NCBI GenBank assembly: GCA_902536655.1
Contig: CACAYF010000004.1
Span: 48,705 to 112,704, forward strand
Length of the DNA stretch: 64,000 nucleotides
Source of the DNA: an uncultured Alphaproteobacteria bacterium
GTDB taxonomy: Bacteria; Pseudomonadota; Alphaproteobacteria; Methylaequorales; Methylaequoraceae
Direction of reading: 5' to 3'
The translations under genes and the position numbers were made by a program. A model generated the notes under the pieces. The model was not told where the DNA came from. It saw only the letters and a list, made by a program, of their open reading frames with translations, and ran no database searches. Below, piece by piece: positions 26,484 to 37,542 of the stretch; positions within the stretch are counted from its first letter, which is position 1; every line of letters begins with the position of its first letter.

Positions 26484-27179
26484 ATGGAATATATGCTTAA
26501 AGCCGATGACCTCGTTGGGGTTTCTTTTTGGATAATCTCAGTTGCTATGGTTGCATCTACAGCCTTCTTCTTTTTAGAAGGTAACAGTGTTGCAAAACAC
26601 TGGCAAACCTCTGTTAGAGTTGCTGGTCTTGTAACTTTGATCGCTGCTGTTCATTACTACTACATGAGAGCAGTATGGATCCAGACTGGTGAGAACCCTA
26701 ATGTCTACAGATATATTGACTGGTTATTAACAGTCCCACTTCAAATGGTTGAATTTTACCTAATCCTAGCAGCAGTTGGCGCAGCAACTGCCGGAATGTT
26801 TTGGAGACTTTTGATTGGTACCTTAGTGATGCTAATTGCCGGTTTCCTTGGTGAAAACGGTTCAATAAATGCAACTGTTGGTTTCATAGTAGGTATGGCA
26901 GGCTGGATTTATATCTTGTATGAAGTATTTGCAGGTGAAGCAGCTCAGGCTAATGCTTCAAGTAATTCAAAAGCTCAGCAATCAGCTTACAATGCAATGA
27001 AATGGATTGTGTCTATTGGTTGGTCGATTTATCCAATTGGATACTTCCTTGGTTATCTAGCAGGCGGTACTGACGAAAATGCACTAAATGCTATTTACAA
27101 CCTTGCAGATATCATTAACAAAATTGCTTTTGGTCTTGTAATTTGGGCTGCAGCTAAGTCTGAATCAGCAAAAGCTTAA
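26484..27179 (+). CDS. Proteorhodopsin, blue-tuned
   Basis: Light-driven proton pump, seven helices, 231 residues. With an offset of 18 to the reference numbering of green proteorhodopsin, the proton acceptor is D79 (D97), its partner H57 (H75), the proton donor E90 (E108), the second counter-ion D209 (D227) and the retinal lysine K213 (K231); the key stretch is RYIDWLLTVPLQMVEF. The tuning position holds Q87 (equivalent to 105), which is the blue-absorbing form. There is no clear signal peptide. The gene is much richer in G+C than the crt genes behind it, has a good ribosome site and its own terminator, consistent with strong expression. The retinal pathway follows directly. Confidence 0.97.
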   Translation: MEYMLKADDLVGVSFWIISVAMVASTAFFFLEGNSVAKHWQTSVRVAGLVTLIAAVHYYYMRAVWIQTGENPNVYRYIDWLLTVPLQMVEFYLILAAVGAATAGMFWRLLIGTLVMLIAGFLGENGSINATVGFIVGMAGWIYILYEVFAGEAAQANASSNSKAQQSAYNAMKWIVSIGWSIYPIGYFLGYLAGGTDENALNAIYNLADIINKIAFGLVIWAAAKSESAKA

Positions 27180-27202
27180 GCAAGCTTAATGTTTAATTTA
27201 AA

Positions 27203-27238
27203 TAAAGGGAAACATCCAACAGGTGTTTCCCTTTTTTA
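27203..27238 (+). terminator. Rho-independent terminator between opsin and crtE
   Basis: GGGAAACA (27207-27214) pairs with TGTTTCCC (27224-27231) around a 9-base loop, followed by six T. It stands 28 bases after the opsin stop and only about 25 bases before the crtE start, so little space remains for a separate crt promoter. Confidence 0.9.
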
Positions 27239-27262
27239 TTTAGTTAATTTTACAAAACTTTG

Positions 27263-28336
27263 ATGATGACAAACAACATTACACAGAATTTAGAAATCAA
27301 TAGAAATTGGGTTCATCTTAACAATTTCCAAAGAAACATTGATTTAAGCTTTTTTAACCAAGATAACTATAAAAAAGATATACAATCTCTCGACAAAAAA
27401 ATGTCAGATATCCTCTGTGATGACTCCTGGATGGGACATTGTGCAAAATATCAACTAAATTCAGGGGGTAAAAGATTCAGAGCTATTCTGGCACTTCTTG
27501 CTTCAAAAATCTTTGGTCTTAATGAGCAAGTTTCGCATGATATAGCAATGTGTTGTGAATTTATTCATAATGCTTCTCTCATACATGATGATCTCCAAGA
27601 CAGAGATCTTTTGAGAAGAGGTCTACCTACAATTTGGAATAGATTCGGAGACCATACAGCCATAAATTTAGGAGATCTTTTTATTTCAGCTTCTTTTGAG
27701 ACCATATCCAAAATGAAAACTCTACCCGATCTAAAATGTCTTGCAATTGATGAACTAAGTAAAACTATAAAACAAACTTTAAAAGGACAATCAATCGAAA
27801 TTTTAAGTAGGTCTGATTTTAATTTAAAAATGGAAGACTATGAATCTACAGCAAGAGCTAAAACAGGAGGTCTAATTTCTCTTCCGATAAAACTTGCATT
27901 GATTCTCTCTGGAAACAAATATAGTGCAACATACTTTCAATCATTGTATGAAACAGGTGTTGCATATCAAATACAAGACGATCTATCAGACTTTTTAGGC
28001 TTCAAAGAAAGAGGACTCCCAGGAAGAGATCTCAAAGAAGGAAAAATGAATATTTTAATAATGCACTTCATACAAAATGCAACTCAAGGAGAAAAGTTTG
28101 TATTACAAAAATTTTTAAAAAAAAGATATGACTCAATATCAGAAGATGAAATTACATTTTGGTTAGATAAAATTGAGAAAAAAGGAGCATTAGATCTTTC
28201 TTTCAACCATTTAAAAGAGGTATCTGAAAGAGCACTGGAAATTTCAGACAAAACAGACAAGAAGTTATTTAGAATTGTTAGTTTTGTAATTAGCTCAATA
28301 ATTACAAGAATAACAAAAAATACAAAAAAGATCTAA
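27263..28336 (+). CDS. crtE: Geranylgeranyl diphosphate synthase
   Basis: Adds isoprene units to give the C20 diphosphate for carotenoids. About 357 residues, somewhat long because of a roughly 50-residue N-terminal extension. GGKRFRAIL, the first Asp motif LIHDDLQDRDLLRRG and the second YQIQDDLSDF are clear. Three possible starts stand in tandem (TTG 27260, ATG 27263, ATG 27266); ATG at 27263 is chosen. No ribosome site is evident. It is the first of five co-directional genes with touching or overlapping ends (crtE-crtI-crtB-crtY-blh). A paralogue, ispA, lies at 16161-17039. Confidence 0.93.
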   Translation: MMTNNITQNLEINRNWVHLNNFQRNIDLSFFNQDNYKKDIQSLDKKMSDILCDDSWMGHCAKYQLNSGGKRFRAILALLASKIFGLNEQVSHDIAMCCEFIHNASLIHDDLQDRDLLRRGLPTIWNRFGDHTAINLGDLFISASFETISKMKTLPDLKCLAIDELSKTIKQTLKGQSIEILSRSDFNLKMEDYESTARAKTGGLISLPIKLALILSGNKYSATYFQSLYETGVAYQIQDDLSDFLGFKERGLPGRDLKEGKMNILIMHFIQNATQGEKFVLQKFLKKRYDSISEDEITFWLDKIEKKGALDLSFNHLKEVSERALEISDKTDKKLFRIVSFVISSIITRITKNTKKI

Positions 28337-29821
28337 ATGAATAAAACTGCAATTGTTGTAGGTTCAGGCTTTGGAGGTATTTCTGCTGCACTAAGGTTAA
28401 AATCATTAGGTTATGAAGTATCAATTTACGAAAAATTGAATCAGTTGGGTGGAAGAGCAAGAGTATTTAAAAAATCTGGATTTACTTTTGATGCTGGTCC
28501 AACAGTAATTACTGCTCCATTTTTATTTAATGAATTGTTTGAGTTGTTCAAAAAAAATAGAGAAAAATATGTTAAGTTTGTCGAATTAGATCCCTGGTAT
28601 CGATTTTATTTTTCATCAAATAAAAAAATATTTGACTATTCAAAAAGCTTAAAAAGGACTGAAAAAGAAATTTCAAAATTTGATACAAGAGATGTTAAGG
28701 GATACAGACGTCTGCTAAATTTCTCAGAAAAAATTTTTAAAGTAGGATTTGAAAAACTTTCATTTGTTCCATTTCATGATTTTTTTTTCATGATACGACA
28801 AATCCCAACTTTAATTACATTAAAAAGTTATTTAAGTGTTTTTAAATTGGTATCTAAATTTATTAAAAATGAGCAGATTATTCAAGCTTTTAGCATTCAA
28901 CCACTTTTATTAGGTGGAAATCCAATTGATACAACTTCAATATATAATTTAATCCATTATTTAGAGCGAAAATGGGGAGTTCATTATGCTATTGGCGGCA
29001 CTGGAAAAATTGTACAAGGCTTTGAAAAACTTATGAAAGAGGAAAATATTAAAATTTTTAAAAATGCAGAAATTAAAAGGATTTTAACAAAAGACGAACA
29101 GGCAATAGGAGTAAAATTTAAAAACAAAGTTGTTTATGCCAATAAAATTGTTATGAATACCGATCCTGCATATACTTATAAATATTTAATTAAATCAAAA
29201 AATAATAAAAAGTGGCATCAAAAAAGAGTCGATACGATGGATTATTCGATGGGTCTTTTCGTTATTTATTTTGGAACAAAAAAAATATATAAAAATATAG
29301 CACATCATACCATATGGATGGGTAAGAGGTATGAGGGCCTATTGAATGATATTTTTAAAAATAAAATTCTGGCTGACGACTTCAGTCTTTACCTTCATAG
29401 ACCAACGGCAACTGACAAATCAATGGCTCCCAAAGGATGTGATAGTTTTTATGTTTTATCGCCAGTTCCTAATCTTAAAAAACAAATTGATTGGAAAAAT
29501 TATGGTAAGACTTATGAAAAAAAAATCTTAAATGCTCTTGAACAAACAATTTTACCGGATCTGCATAAAAATTTAAAAGTTTGCTTTCACATGTCTCCTA
29601 ATGATTTTAAAAACGATTATAACTCACTATATGGTGCCGGATTTTCTGTTTCTCCAATTTTTAGGCAATCTGCTTGGTTTAGATTTCACAATAAATCTGA
29701 AGATTTTAAAAATTTATATTTTGTAGGTGCAGGTTGTCATCCCGGGGCTGGTGTACCCGGAGTAATAAGCTCAGCTAAAGTACTCGAAAATATTCTAAAA
29801 AATGAATCTAAAGAAAGCTAA
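28337..29821 (+). CDS. crtI: Phytoene desaturase
   Basis: FAD enzyme that introduces four double bonds to turn phytoene into lycopene. 494 residues. The N-terminal dinucleotide motif VVGSGFGGISAALRLKSLGY and GGRARVFKKSGFTFDAGPTV are typical, and the C-terminal GAGCHPGAGVPGVISSAKV is the carotenoid-desaturase signature. It begins directly at the crtE stop and overlaps crtB by 20 bases. Number of desaturation steps is assumed from the presence of crtY, not read from sequence. Confidence 0.95.
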   Translation: MNKTAIVVGSGFGGISAALRLKSLGYEVSIYEKLNQLGGRARVFKKSGFTFDAGPTVITAPFLFNELFELFKKNREKYVKFVELDPWYRFYFSSNKKIFDYSKSLKRTEKEISKFDTRDVKGYRRLLNFSEKIFKVGFEKLSFVPFHDFFFMIRQIPTLITLKSYLSVFKLVSKFIKNEQIIQAFSIQPLLLGGNPIDTTSIYNLIHYLERKWGVHYAIGGTGKIVQGFEKLMKEENIKIFKNAEIKRILTKDEQAIGVKFKNKVVYANKIVMNTDPAYTYKYLIKSKNNKKWHQKRVDTMDYSMGLFVIYFGTKKIYKNIAHHTIWMGKRYEGLLNDIFKNKILADDFSLYLHRPTATDKSMAPKGCDSFYVLSPVPNLKKQIDWKNYGKTYEKKILNALEQTILPDLHKNLKVCFHMSPNDFKNDYNSLYGAGFSVSPIFRQSAWFRFHNKSEDFKNLYFVGAGCHPGAGVPGVISSAKVLENILKNESKES

Positions 29822-30716
29822 GTTTTCATTAAAAAATAGAGCCAAAACCTTTTATTTTGCATCATTATTTTTCTCAACTAATAAAAGAGACGATATCAAA
29901 GTACTTTATCTATTTTGTAGATTTGTTGACGACTTGGGTGATGACAAAAAACTGTCTAAAAAAGTTTCAAGAATTAAATTGACTAAAATTAAAAAGGAGA
30001 TATTAACAAGAAAATCAAAAAATCAAATAATTCATAATTTTATTAATTTAATGTCCAAATACGAAATTGATCATAGAATACCAAATGCTTTAATTGATGG
30101 AATTTTGAGTGATTTAAGCAAGGTCAATATTAAAGATTATAATCAATTATTTTGTTATAGTTATAAAGTTGCTGGAACGGTTGGCTTAATGATGTGTGAT
30201 ATTATGGGCGTAAAAGAAAATTCATTAAAATTCAATGCTATTTATCTAGGAATAGCAATGCAATTAACCAATATTTCCAGAGATATCAAAGAAGATTTAC
30301 TAAGAGATAGAATTTATATTCCAAAAGAGATTAGAGTTCATGTCAAAAATGATCTTCATGAGATTCCTCTCAGTGACAAACTCCAAAGAGAATTCTCTAA
30401 AGATTTAAAAAAACTTATAGATACATCAGATATTATTTATGACTTAGCCTGGGAAGGAATTATTAAATTACCTTTAAAATATAGATTCCCTATTGCAATA
30501 GCATCTTTTTTATACCAATCAATTGGTACAAAAATTAGAAACAACAAATACAATATATGGAAACAAAGAGTCTATCTAACTAAAATAGAAAAAGTGATTA
30601 AAGCAATCAAAGTTTTGATAAAATTAATCTATAATAAGCAAATATGTAAAAATTCAAATATAAGAGAAAAATTAAATAAAAATATTAAGAAAATAGTTTC
30701 AATTAAATGTGATTAA
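29802..30716 (+). CDS. crtB: Phytoene synthase
   Basis: Condenses two geranylgeranyl diphosphates to phytoene. 304 residues. The first Asp motif is CRFVDDLGDD (D43, D44), the second NISRDIKED (157-165); GTVGLMMCDIMG is also family-typical. Overlaps: 20 bases with crtI and eight with crtY. The C-terminal 60 residues are very Lys/Ile-rich. Strongly AT-biased codon use. Confidence 0.94.
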   Translation: MNLKKAKFSLKNRAKTFYFASLFFSTNKRDDIKVLYLFCRFVDDLGDDKKLSKKVSRIKLTKIKKEILTRKSKNQIIHNFINLMSKYEIDHRIPNALIDGILSDLSKVNIKDYNQLFCYSYKVAGTVGLMMCDIMGVKENSLKFNAIYLGIAMQLTNISRDIKEDLLRDRIYIPKEIRVHVKNDLHEIPLSDKLQREFSKDLKKLIDTSDIIYDLAWEGIIKLPLKYRFPIAIASFLYQSIGTKIRNNKYNIWKQRVYLTKIEKVIKAIKVLIKLIYNKQICKNSNIREKLNKNIKKIVSIKCD

Positions 30717-31824
30717 AAGGAATTTCGACATAATTATTGTTGGAGCAGGAGTATCTGGTCTTATACTAGCTGATGAAATAACAAAAAGAACAAATAAAAA
30801 AGTACTTTTAGTAGAGAAAGAGAAAAAATTAAAATTTGAAAAGAACCTCTGTTTTTGGAATCATCCTTACAATATTTTAAATAAATCAGCTGATAATAAA
30901 TGGAAAAAAGTATGTGTAATTATTAAAGGGAAAAAACATTCATTAAATTTTAGTGGAATTGAATATTTAAGAATTAAGTCAAAAAATCTATATAATTTTT
31001 TTTTAAGCAGACTTAAAAAAAGAAAGAATTTTAAGATAATTATGGGTGTAAAAATTAAATCATTAAAGTCAAACAATAATATTGTAGAACTTAATACCGA
31101 AAATAAGATTTATAATTCTCAATTATTATTCGATAGTAGAATAGACACCGACGTGGAAAAATCACATAAATTATTACAACATTTTTACGGTGTGGAAATT
31201 ACATTCAAAGAAAACATTATAAATAAAGATGAAGTAATATTAATGGATATACAAAATAAAAAAAATAATTTTAATTTTGTTTATGTCTTACCATTTAGCC
31301 AAAATAAAATATTAGTAGAAACTACTTATTTTTCAAAGAGGACTTTAAGTAGGTCACAATATAAACAGGATATAGAAATGTATATGTCTAGAAATTATTT
31401 TGGAAAACAATATAAAATTCGATTTTGCGAATCAGGTGTAATTCCGATGTTCAAGATTATTGAAAAAAATATGGAAAATTGTATTAAAATTGGTACAGCT
31501 GGAAATTGGGTAAAACAATCTACTGGATATTCTTTACAGAATTCATTTATTTATTCTAAGCAAATAGTAGATTGTATAATCAAAGAAAAGTATCCTAAAA
31601 TAAGAAAAAATAATTTTTTAAATTTTCTAGACAATACCTTTTGTAAATTTATTGAAAATAACCCTGAAACAGCTTTGCAATTTTTTGAAAGATTTTTTAA
31701 AAGAAATAGCTTACCTATTATAGTAAAATTTTTAACAAATACCGCCAACCTTTTTGAAACCTTGAAAATAATAATCTCCCTTCCCAAAATTTCGTTAATA
31801 AAATCGGTTTTTGAAATAAGATGA
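30709..31824 (+). CDS. crtY: Lycopene beta-cyclase
   Basis: Cyclises both ends of lycopene to give beta-carotene. 371 residues, CrtY/CrtL type with an N-terminal dinucleotide motif IIIVGAGVSGLILADEI. LLFDSRIDTD and ETTYFSKRTLS (the latter resembling the family's ETT/ESTS region) and AGNWVKQSTGYSLQNS in the C-terminal half support it. The start is GTG at 30709, overlapping the end of crtB. By hand count, 31021-31080 has only 11 G+C in 60 bases. Confidence 0.9.
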   Translation: MIKRNFDIIIVGAGVSGLILADEITKRTNKKVLLVEKEKKLKFEKNLCFWNHPYNILNKSADNKWKKVCVIIKGKKHSLNFSGIEYLRIKSKNLYNFFLSRLKKRKNFKIIMGVKIKSLKSNNNIVELNTENKIYNSQLLFDSRIDTDVEKSHKLLQHFYGVEITFKENIINKDEVILMDIQNKKNNFNFVYVLPFSQNKILVETTYFSKRTLSRSQYKQDIEMYMSRNYFGKQYKIRFCESGVIPMFKIIEKNMENCIKIGTAGNWVKQSTGYSLQNSFIYSKQIVDCIIKEKYPKIRKNNFLNFLDNTFCKFIENNPETALQFFERFFKRNSLPIIVKFLTNTANLFETLKIIISLPKISLIKSVFEIR

Positions 31825-32705
31825 AACAACTAGACACAAAGTTATTCCTATTTTCAATTTTTTTAATGGTTCCAATTACATTATTTTTTGAGGAGCTTTT
31901 TTTGGGTAATTATTTAAATCAAGTTTTACTTTTTTCTTTACCCATTCTATGGCCAGGACTTGCGCACGGAAGTTTAGATCTAGACATAGCTAAACATAAA
32001 GGAATCGTTAATAATAATTTTGAAATGCTATTATTTCTTCTAATCTATATATTAGTACCTATAATCTTTTTCTTTTCATGGATAAACTATCCTCATGTAT
32101 TATTTATAATATTTTTGGCTCTTTCCATTTTACATTTTGGAATTAGTGATTGTATAGAAAAATCTAAATTTTCATTTATTGAAGTTTTAATAAGAGGAAT
32201 ATTTGTTATTTCTCTCCCATTTAAGTTTCACCTGGAAGAATCAATCGAAATTTTCTCTTTTTTTTTTGTAGACAGTTTTTTTTTAATTGAAGTAAGTAAA
32301 TATTTTAACTATTTATATTTTTCTTTAATATTGCTCATATTTGCCTGGTTGTTAAAGAGTTGGTTAATGTATCAAAATAAAAGTCAAGTTTATTTAGTTT
32401 TAAGTGAATTCATTTTATTATTCTTTTGTTTTTGGTTTTTTGAACCTCTTCTATCTTTTTTTATGTATTTTTGTTTTCTACATTCTACTCGACATTTATT
32501 AGATGAAAAAAATAATCTTGATTTAAAATTCGGAGAACTTTTTTTTAAGACTATTCCTATGACTGTCATTACTATTTTATTTTTTACTCTTATTTATTAT
32601 TTTATGAAGAATGACATAAATTTACTTCAAATAAATTATATAGTGGTAGGACTGTCTTCCCTAACCGTTTCCCATATTTTGTTGGTTAATTTCTTGAAGA
32701 ATTAA
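31821..32705 (+). CDS. blh: Beta-carotene 15,15'-dioxygenase, Brp/Blh type
   Basis: Integral-membrane iron enzyme that splits beta-carotene into two retinals, chromophore of the opsin. 294 residues, about eight membrane segments. Histidines expected for iron binding are in AHGSLDLDIAKH, LHFGISD and FLHSTRHLLDE. ATGA overlap with crtY. The 3' end overlaps the convergent oxygenase gene by four bases. It completes the retinal route of this operon. Confidence 0.93.
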   Translation: MKQLDTKLFLFSIFLMVPITLFFEELFLGNYLNQVLLFSLPILWPGLAHGSLDLDIAKHKGIVNNNFEMLLFLLIYILVPIIFFFSWINYPHVLFIIFLALSILHFGISDCIEKSKFSFIEVLIRGIFVISLPFKFHLEESIEIFSFFFVDSFFLIEVSKYFNYLYFSLILLIFAWLLKSWLMYQNKSQVYLVLSEFILLFFCFWFFEPLLSFFMYFCFLHSTRHLLDEKNNLDLKFGELFFKTIPMTVITILFFTLIYYFMKNDINLLQINYIVVGLSSLTVSHILLVNFLKN

Positions 32706-33532
32706 ATATAACTTTTTCCAGTTTTTAAGTTTCTAAACCACTTATTTTTTCTTACATTTCCCATTGCATCTAAATTAACTGGTATTTTATAGTTTTCTTC
32801 ATCATTTTCACAAACAATTCTTGTTTCCAGATTAAGTCTATCACTTTCACCTACCAAACTTCCGTGAATGTGATGACCAGAGAAGCACAAAACTTCGCCT
32901 TTTTTGACATTGAAACTGACAATTTGATTTTGTGGAAATTTTATATTTGAAACTGGTGTTGAAAGAAATTCTTTTGTTTTTTTATATCTATAAAAACTCC
33001 ATTCATCGCTGTTATTACTCACTCTTTTTTGAAAGTATTTAGGAACAAAAAAAATTGAATTACGATCTGAAACATTATGAGTAGGAAACCAAAAATTAAT
33101 TTGGTTAAAAATATTTGAAGCCCACGTATCCCTGTGAGCTGGAGTTGGAATCAATGTTCCAATATTTTTCATACCACTTGCTGGACTATATCTAAATGTA
33201 ATGTAATCCATAAAAGTACTCTGAATACCCAATTCAATTTGTAAAAGAAAATTTGCAAAGCATTTTCTTATCAATTTGCAAAACTTTATTCTATTTTGAA
33301 TAATCTCAAAAAAAATAGAGTTTTCTTTATTGTAATTTATTTTTAGTTTCTCTGAATTAGTTATCCCTGTATTAAAAAGGTAATTAAAATATTGCTCTGT
33401 AAGCTCAATAATTTTTAAAATTTCTTTAGAATTTTTAATTAGTAAAATTTTGCCTTCAAAAATATTTTTTTTTAATGAATGAGCTGTTATATCTTTAGGT
33501 GAAAGTTGAATTAAATTGGTTTTATTTTTCAA
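32702..33532 (-). CDS. Putative Fe(II)/2-oxoglutarate-dependent oxygenase
   Basis: 276 residues, family only loosely recognised. An HxD pair is at H133/D135 (TPAHRDTW), a distal histidine cluster at H220-H223 (GHHIHGS) and an Arg at 232 or 238 that could bind 2-oxoglutarate (DRLNLETRIV). This order fits the phytanoyl-CoA-hydroxylase-like cupin fold. Substrate unknown. The start is TTG at 33532: an in-frame stop lies three codons upstream and no ATG is near; GAGAG upstream may be the ribosome site. It follows the HExxH gene by 12 bases and its tail overlaps blh by four. A role in modifying carotenoid or retinal is only a position-based guess. Confidence 0.65.
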   Translation of the reverse strand: MKNKTNLIQLSPKDITAHSLKKNIFEGKILLIKNSKEILKIIELTEQYFNYLFNTGITNSEKLKINYNKENSIFFEIIQNRIKFCKLIRKCFANFLLQIELGIQSTFMDYITFRYSPASGMKNIGTLIPTPAHRDTWASNIFNQINFWFPTHNVSDRNSIFFVPKYFQKRVSNNSDEWSFYRYKKTKEFLSTPVSNIKFPQNQIVSFNVKKGEVLCFSGHHIHGSLVGESDRLNLETRIVCENDEENYKIPVNLDAMGNVRKNKWFRNLKTGKSYI

Positions 33533-33544
33533 ATCAAATTACTC

Positions 33545-34000
33545 TCATCTGGATTCATTAAATTTATATTGTAAATCTAAGTAAGAACCTCCCTCACATT
33601 GAAGAACATTTTCTGGACCTTGATTGTCATTTAATCTTTTTTGTGAAATTAAAAAAAGATTTTGATAGTAGATTGCTTGTCTTTCTTGAAGTGTCCAAAG
33701 AGTTCTTTCGTCTAATTCAATTACTCTATCATCATTTTTTTGATAATGATGAACCATCTCATGCAAAATAATGGATTTGTCACAAATATCTTTTTCGGGC
33801 TGCATTTTGTCGATGTAGAAAATACCACTATCCTTAACATAATAAGCTTTTACTCTGCAATTTTCTGATGAAAAGCAAGCTTTGTCTGACATCTCGTTTT
33901 CAGTAAGTTTAAAGAACTTCGGATCTTCGATTTTCTGATTAAATTCAGTATTTTCAATTATCCAGGAGGTAAGAAATATTAATAATTTTTTAGAAATCAT
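33545..34000 (-). CDS. Small putative metallopeptidase with HExxH motif (paralogue of 7979-8368)
   Basis: 151 residues. HEMVH at 80-84 and a following ERQAIYYQNLFL helix (Glu 106) parallel HEIIH and EKEAYELQNKFL in the gene at 7979. The cysteine pattern is shared: C42 and C48 (ACFSSENCRV) and C73 (KDICDKS); an extra C135 lies in a C-terminal tail (VLQCEGGSYLDL) that the other copy lacks. The N-terminus aligns too (LLIFLTSWIIENT). Function unknown; zinc binding likely. It overlaps the small membrane protein gene upstream by four bases (ATGA), which suggests the two work together. Confidence 0.7.
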   Translation of the reverse strand: MISKKLLIFLTSWIIENTEFNQKIEDPKFFKLTENEMSDKACFSSENCRVKAYYVKDSGIFYIDKMQPEKDICDKSIILHEMVHHYQKNDDRVIELDERTLWTLQERQAIYYQNLFLISQKRLNDNQGPENVLQCEGGSYLDLQYKFNESR

Positions 34001-34284
34001 TTAATTTTTATTTCTGTTGAAAGTTTTCCGTCCCTAAGATTATAAGTTCTTATAAATTGGCTATTATCATCATTATTTTCAAGACGAAAGTGTATAAGAT
34101 TTTTTTGAATTTGAAAATCTTTTATAGTTAAAAACTCCTCTATTTGCGGTTCTAATTTAAGAGAGTTAAAATTTTTTAAATCATAATTATTGTATTTGTT
34201 ATATATTGCAAATATTGTAATACAAAAAAGTGTAACGATCAGAATACCAAGAAAAATAACAGTAAATTTTAGGAACTTTCTCAT
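33997..34284 (-). CDS. Small membrane-anchored protein of unknown function
   Basis: 95 residues with one N-terminal hydrophobic helix (about 6-28, FTVIFLGILIVTLFCITIFA) and a polar, probably periplasmic, domain of about 65 residues ending in LSTEIKIK. No family recognised. It overlaps the HExxH gene by four bases. Its ATG shares one base with the TTG of the divergent rluD. Confidence 0.6.
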   Translation of the reverse strand: MRKFLKFTVIFLGILIVTLFCITIFAIYNKYNNYDLKNFNSLKLEPQIEEFLTIKDFQIQKNLIHFRLENNDDNSQFIRTYNLRDGKLSTEIKIK

Positions 34285-35300
34285 TGATACAAAATTATAT
34301 ATCGATTTTAATAACTAGCAAAGATCTAGATAAAAGAGTTGATGTTATTATTGCACAGAAATTAAAAGATTTGTCTAGGAACCGTCTTCAACAATTGATC
34401 ACAAATGGAAATTTAAAGTTTAATGATACAATAATAACCCAACCTTCTATTAAACTTAAAAAGTTGGGTGAGCTAATTCTAGAAATACCCAAACCAAAAA
34501 AATATAGATTAACCCCCCAAAATTTAGAACTAGATATAGTATATGAGGATGAGCATTTGATAGTTTTAAATAAAAAGGCTGGAACTGTTGTTCACCCTGG
34601 ATCAGGAAATAATGAAAATACATTAGTTAATGGTTTGTTATCACATTGTAAAAACTTGTCAGGGATAGGCGGTGTATTAAGACCTGGGGTTGTTCATAGA
34701 ATAGATAAAATGACAAGTGGTCTTTTAGTTTTTGCAAAAGACGACATTACCCATAATAGCTTATCTGAACAATTTAAGAGAAAATCTATAAAAAGAGAAT
34801 ATGATTTATTTACATGGAACTTCTTAAAAAATGAACGTGGTACAATTGAAACAAATATTGAAAGATCTAAATTAAATAGACAAAAAATGGCTGTTGCACA
34901 GCCGAATTCTGGAAAAATAGCAATCACACAGTTTTGGCTTATAAACTCATTTGATATAAGCGAGAAGATAAAAATAAGTTATGTTAAATGTAAACTTTTC
35001 ACAGGAAGAACTCATCAGATTAGACTTCATATGAGCTATATTGGCAATCCACTTTTAGGGGATAGAAAATACAGTAGAAATAATTATCATCTTCAACTAA
35101 CAGATAATTTAGGGTTTTTTATAACAGAAAACTTCATTAAAACCGAAAGACACGCACTTCATGCAAGCAAATTAGGGTTTTATCACCCTTTGCAAAGAAA
35201 AAACTTAGAATTTGATTCTAAATTTCCGGAGGATTTATCAAATTTAGCAAATAAATTGTCAAATTATTCAAAAATTCCCAAAATTATTAATAAAAATTAA
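34284..35300 (+). CDS. rluD: 23S rRNA pseudouridine synthase RluD
   Basis: Makes pseudouridines in helix 69 of 23S rRNA. 338 residues: N-terminal S4 domain (LDKRVDVIIAQKLKDLSRNR, about 14-75), then the RluA-type catalytic domain with the active Asp in RPGVVHRIDKMTSGLLVFAK and GRTHQIRLHMSYIGNPLLGD near the end. The start is taken as TTG at 34284; no ATG lies in the first part. Divergent from the small membrane protein with overlapping start codons. Confidence 0.92.
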   Translation: MIQNYISILITSKDLDKRVDVIIAQKLKDLSRNRLQQLITNGNLKFNDTIITQPSIKLKKLGELILEIPKPKKYRLTPQNLELDIVYEDEHLIVLNKKAGTVVHPGSGNNENTLVNGLLSHCKNLSGIGGVLRPGVVHRIDKMTSGLLVFAKDDITHNSLSEQFKRKSIKREYDLFTWNFLKNERGTIETNIERSKLNRQKMAVAQPNSGKIAITQFWLINSFDISEKIKISYVKCKLFTGRTHQIRLHMSYIGNPLLGDRKYSRNNYHLQLTDNLGFFITENFIKTERHALHASKLGFYHPLQRKNLEFDSKFPEDLSNLANKLSNYSKIPKIINKN

Positions 35301-35330
35301 TAATTTGTTCATCTTATATTCATTTTATTC

Positions 35331-35359
35331 TTGCAATAGGTTTTTAAATATGCCATAAC
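35331..35359 (+). promoter_or_regulatory. Candidate promoter of rpoH, possibly leaderless
   Basis: TTGCAA (35331-35336), 17-base spacer, CATAAC (35354-35359). The ATG of rpoH is at 35367, only seven bases after the -10 element, and no ribosome site precedes it. If this promoter is used the mRNA starts at or next to the ATG. Confidence 0.45.
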
Positions 35360-35366
35360 AAAAAAC

Positions 35367-37542
<2,176 letters not shown>

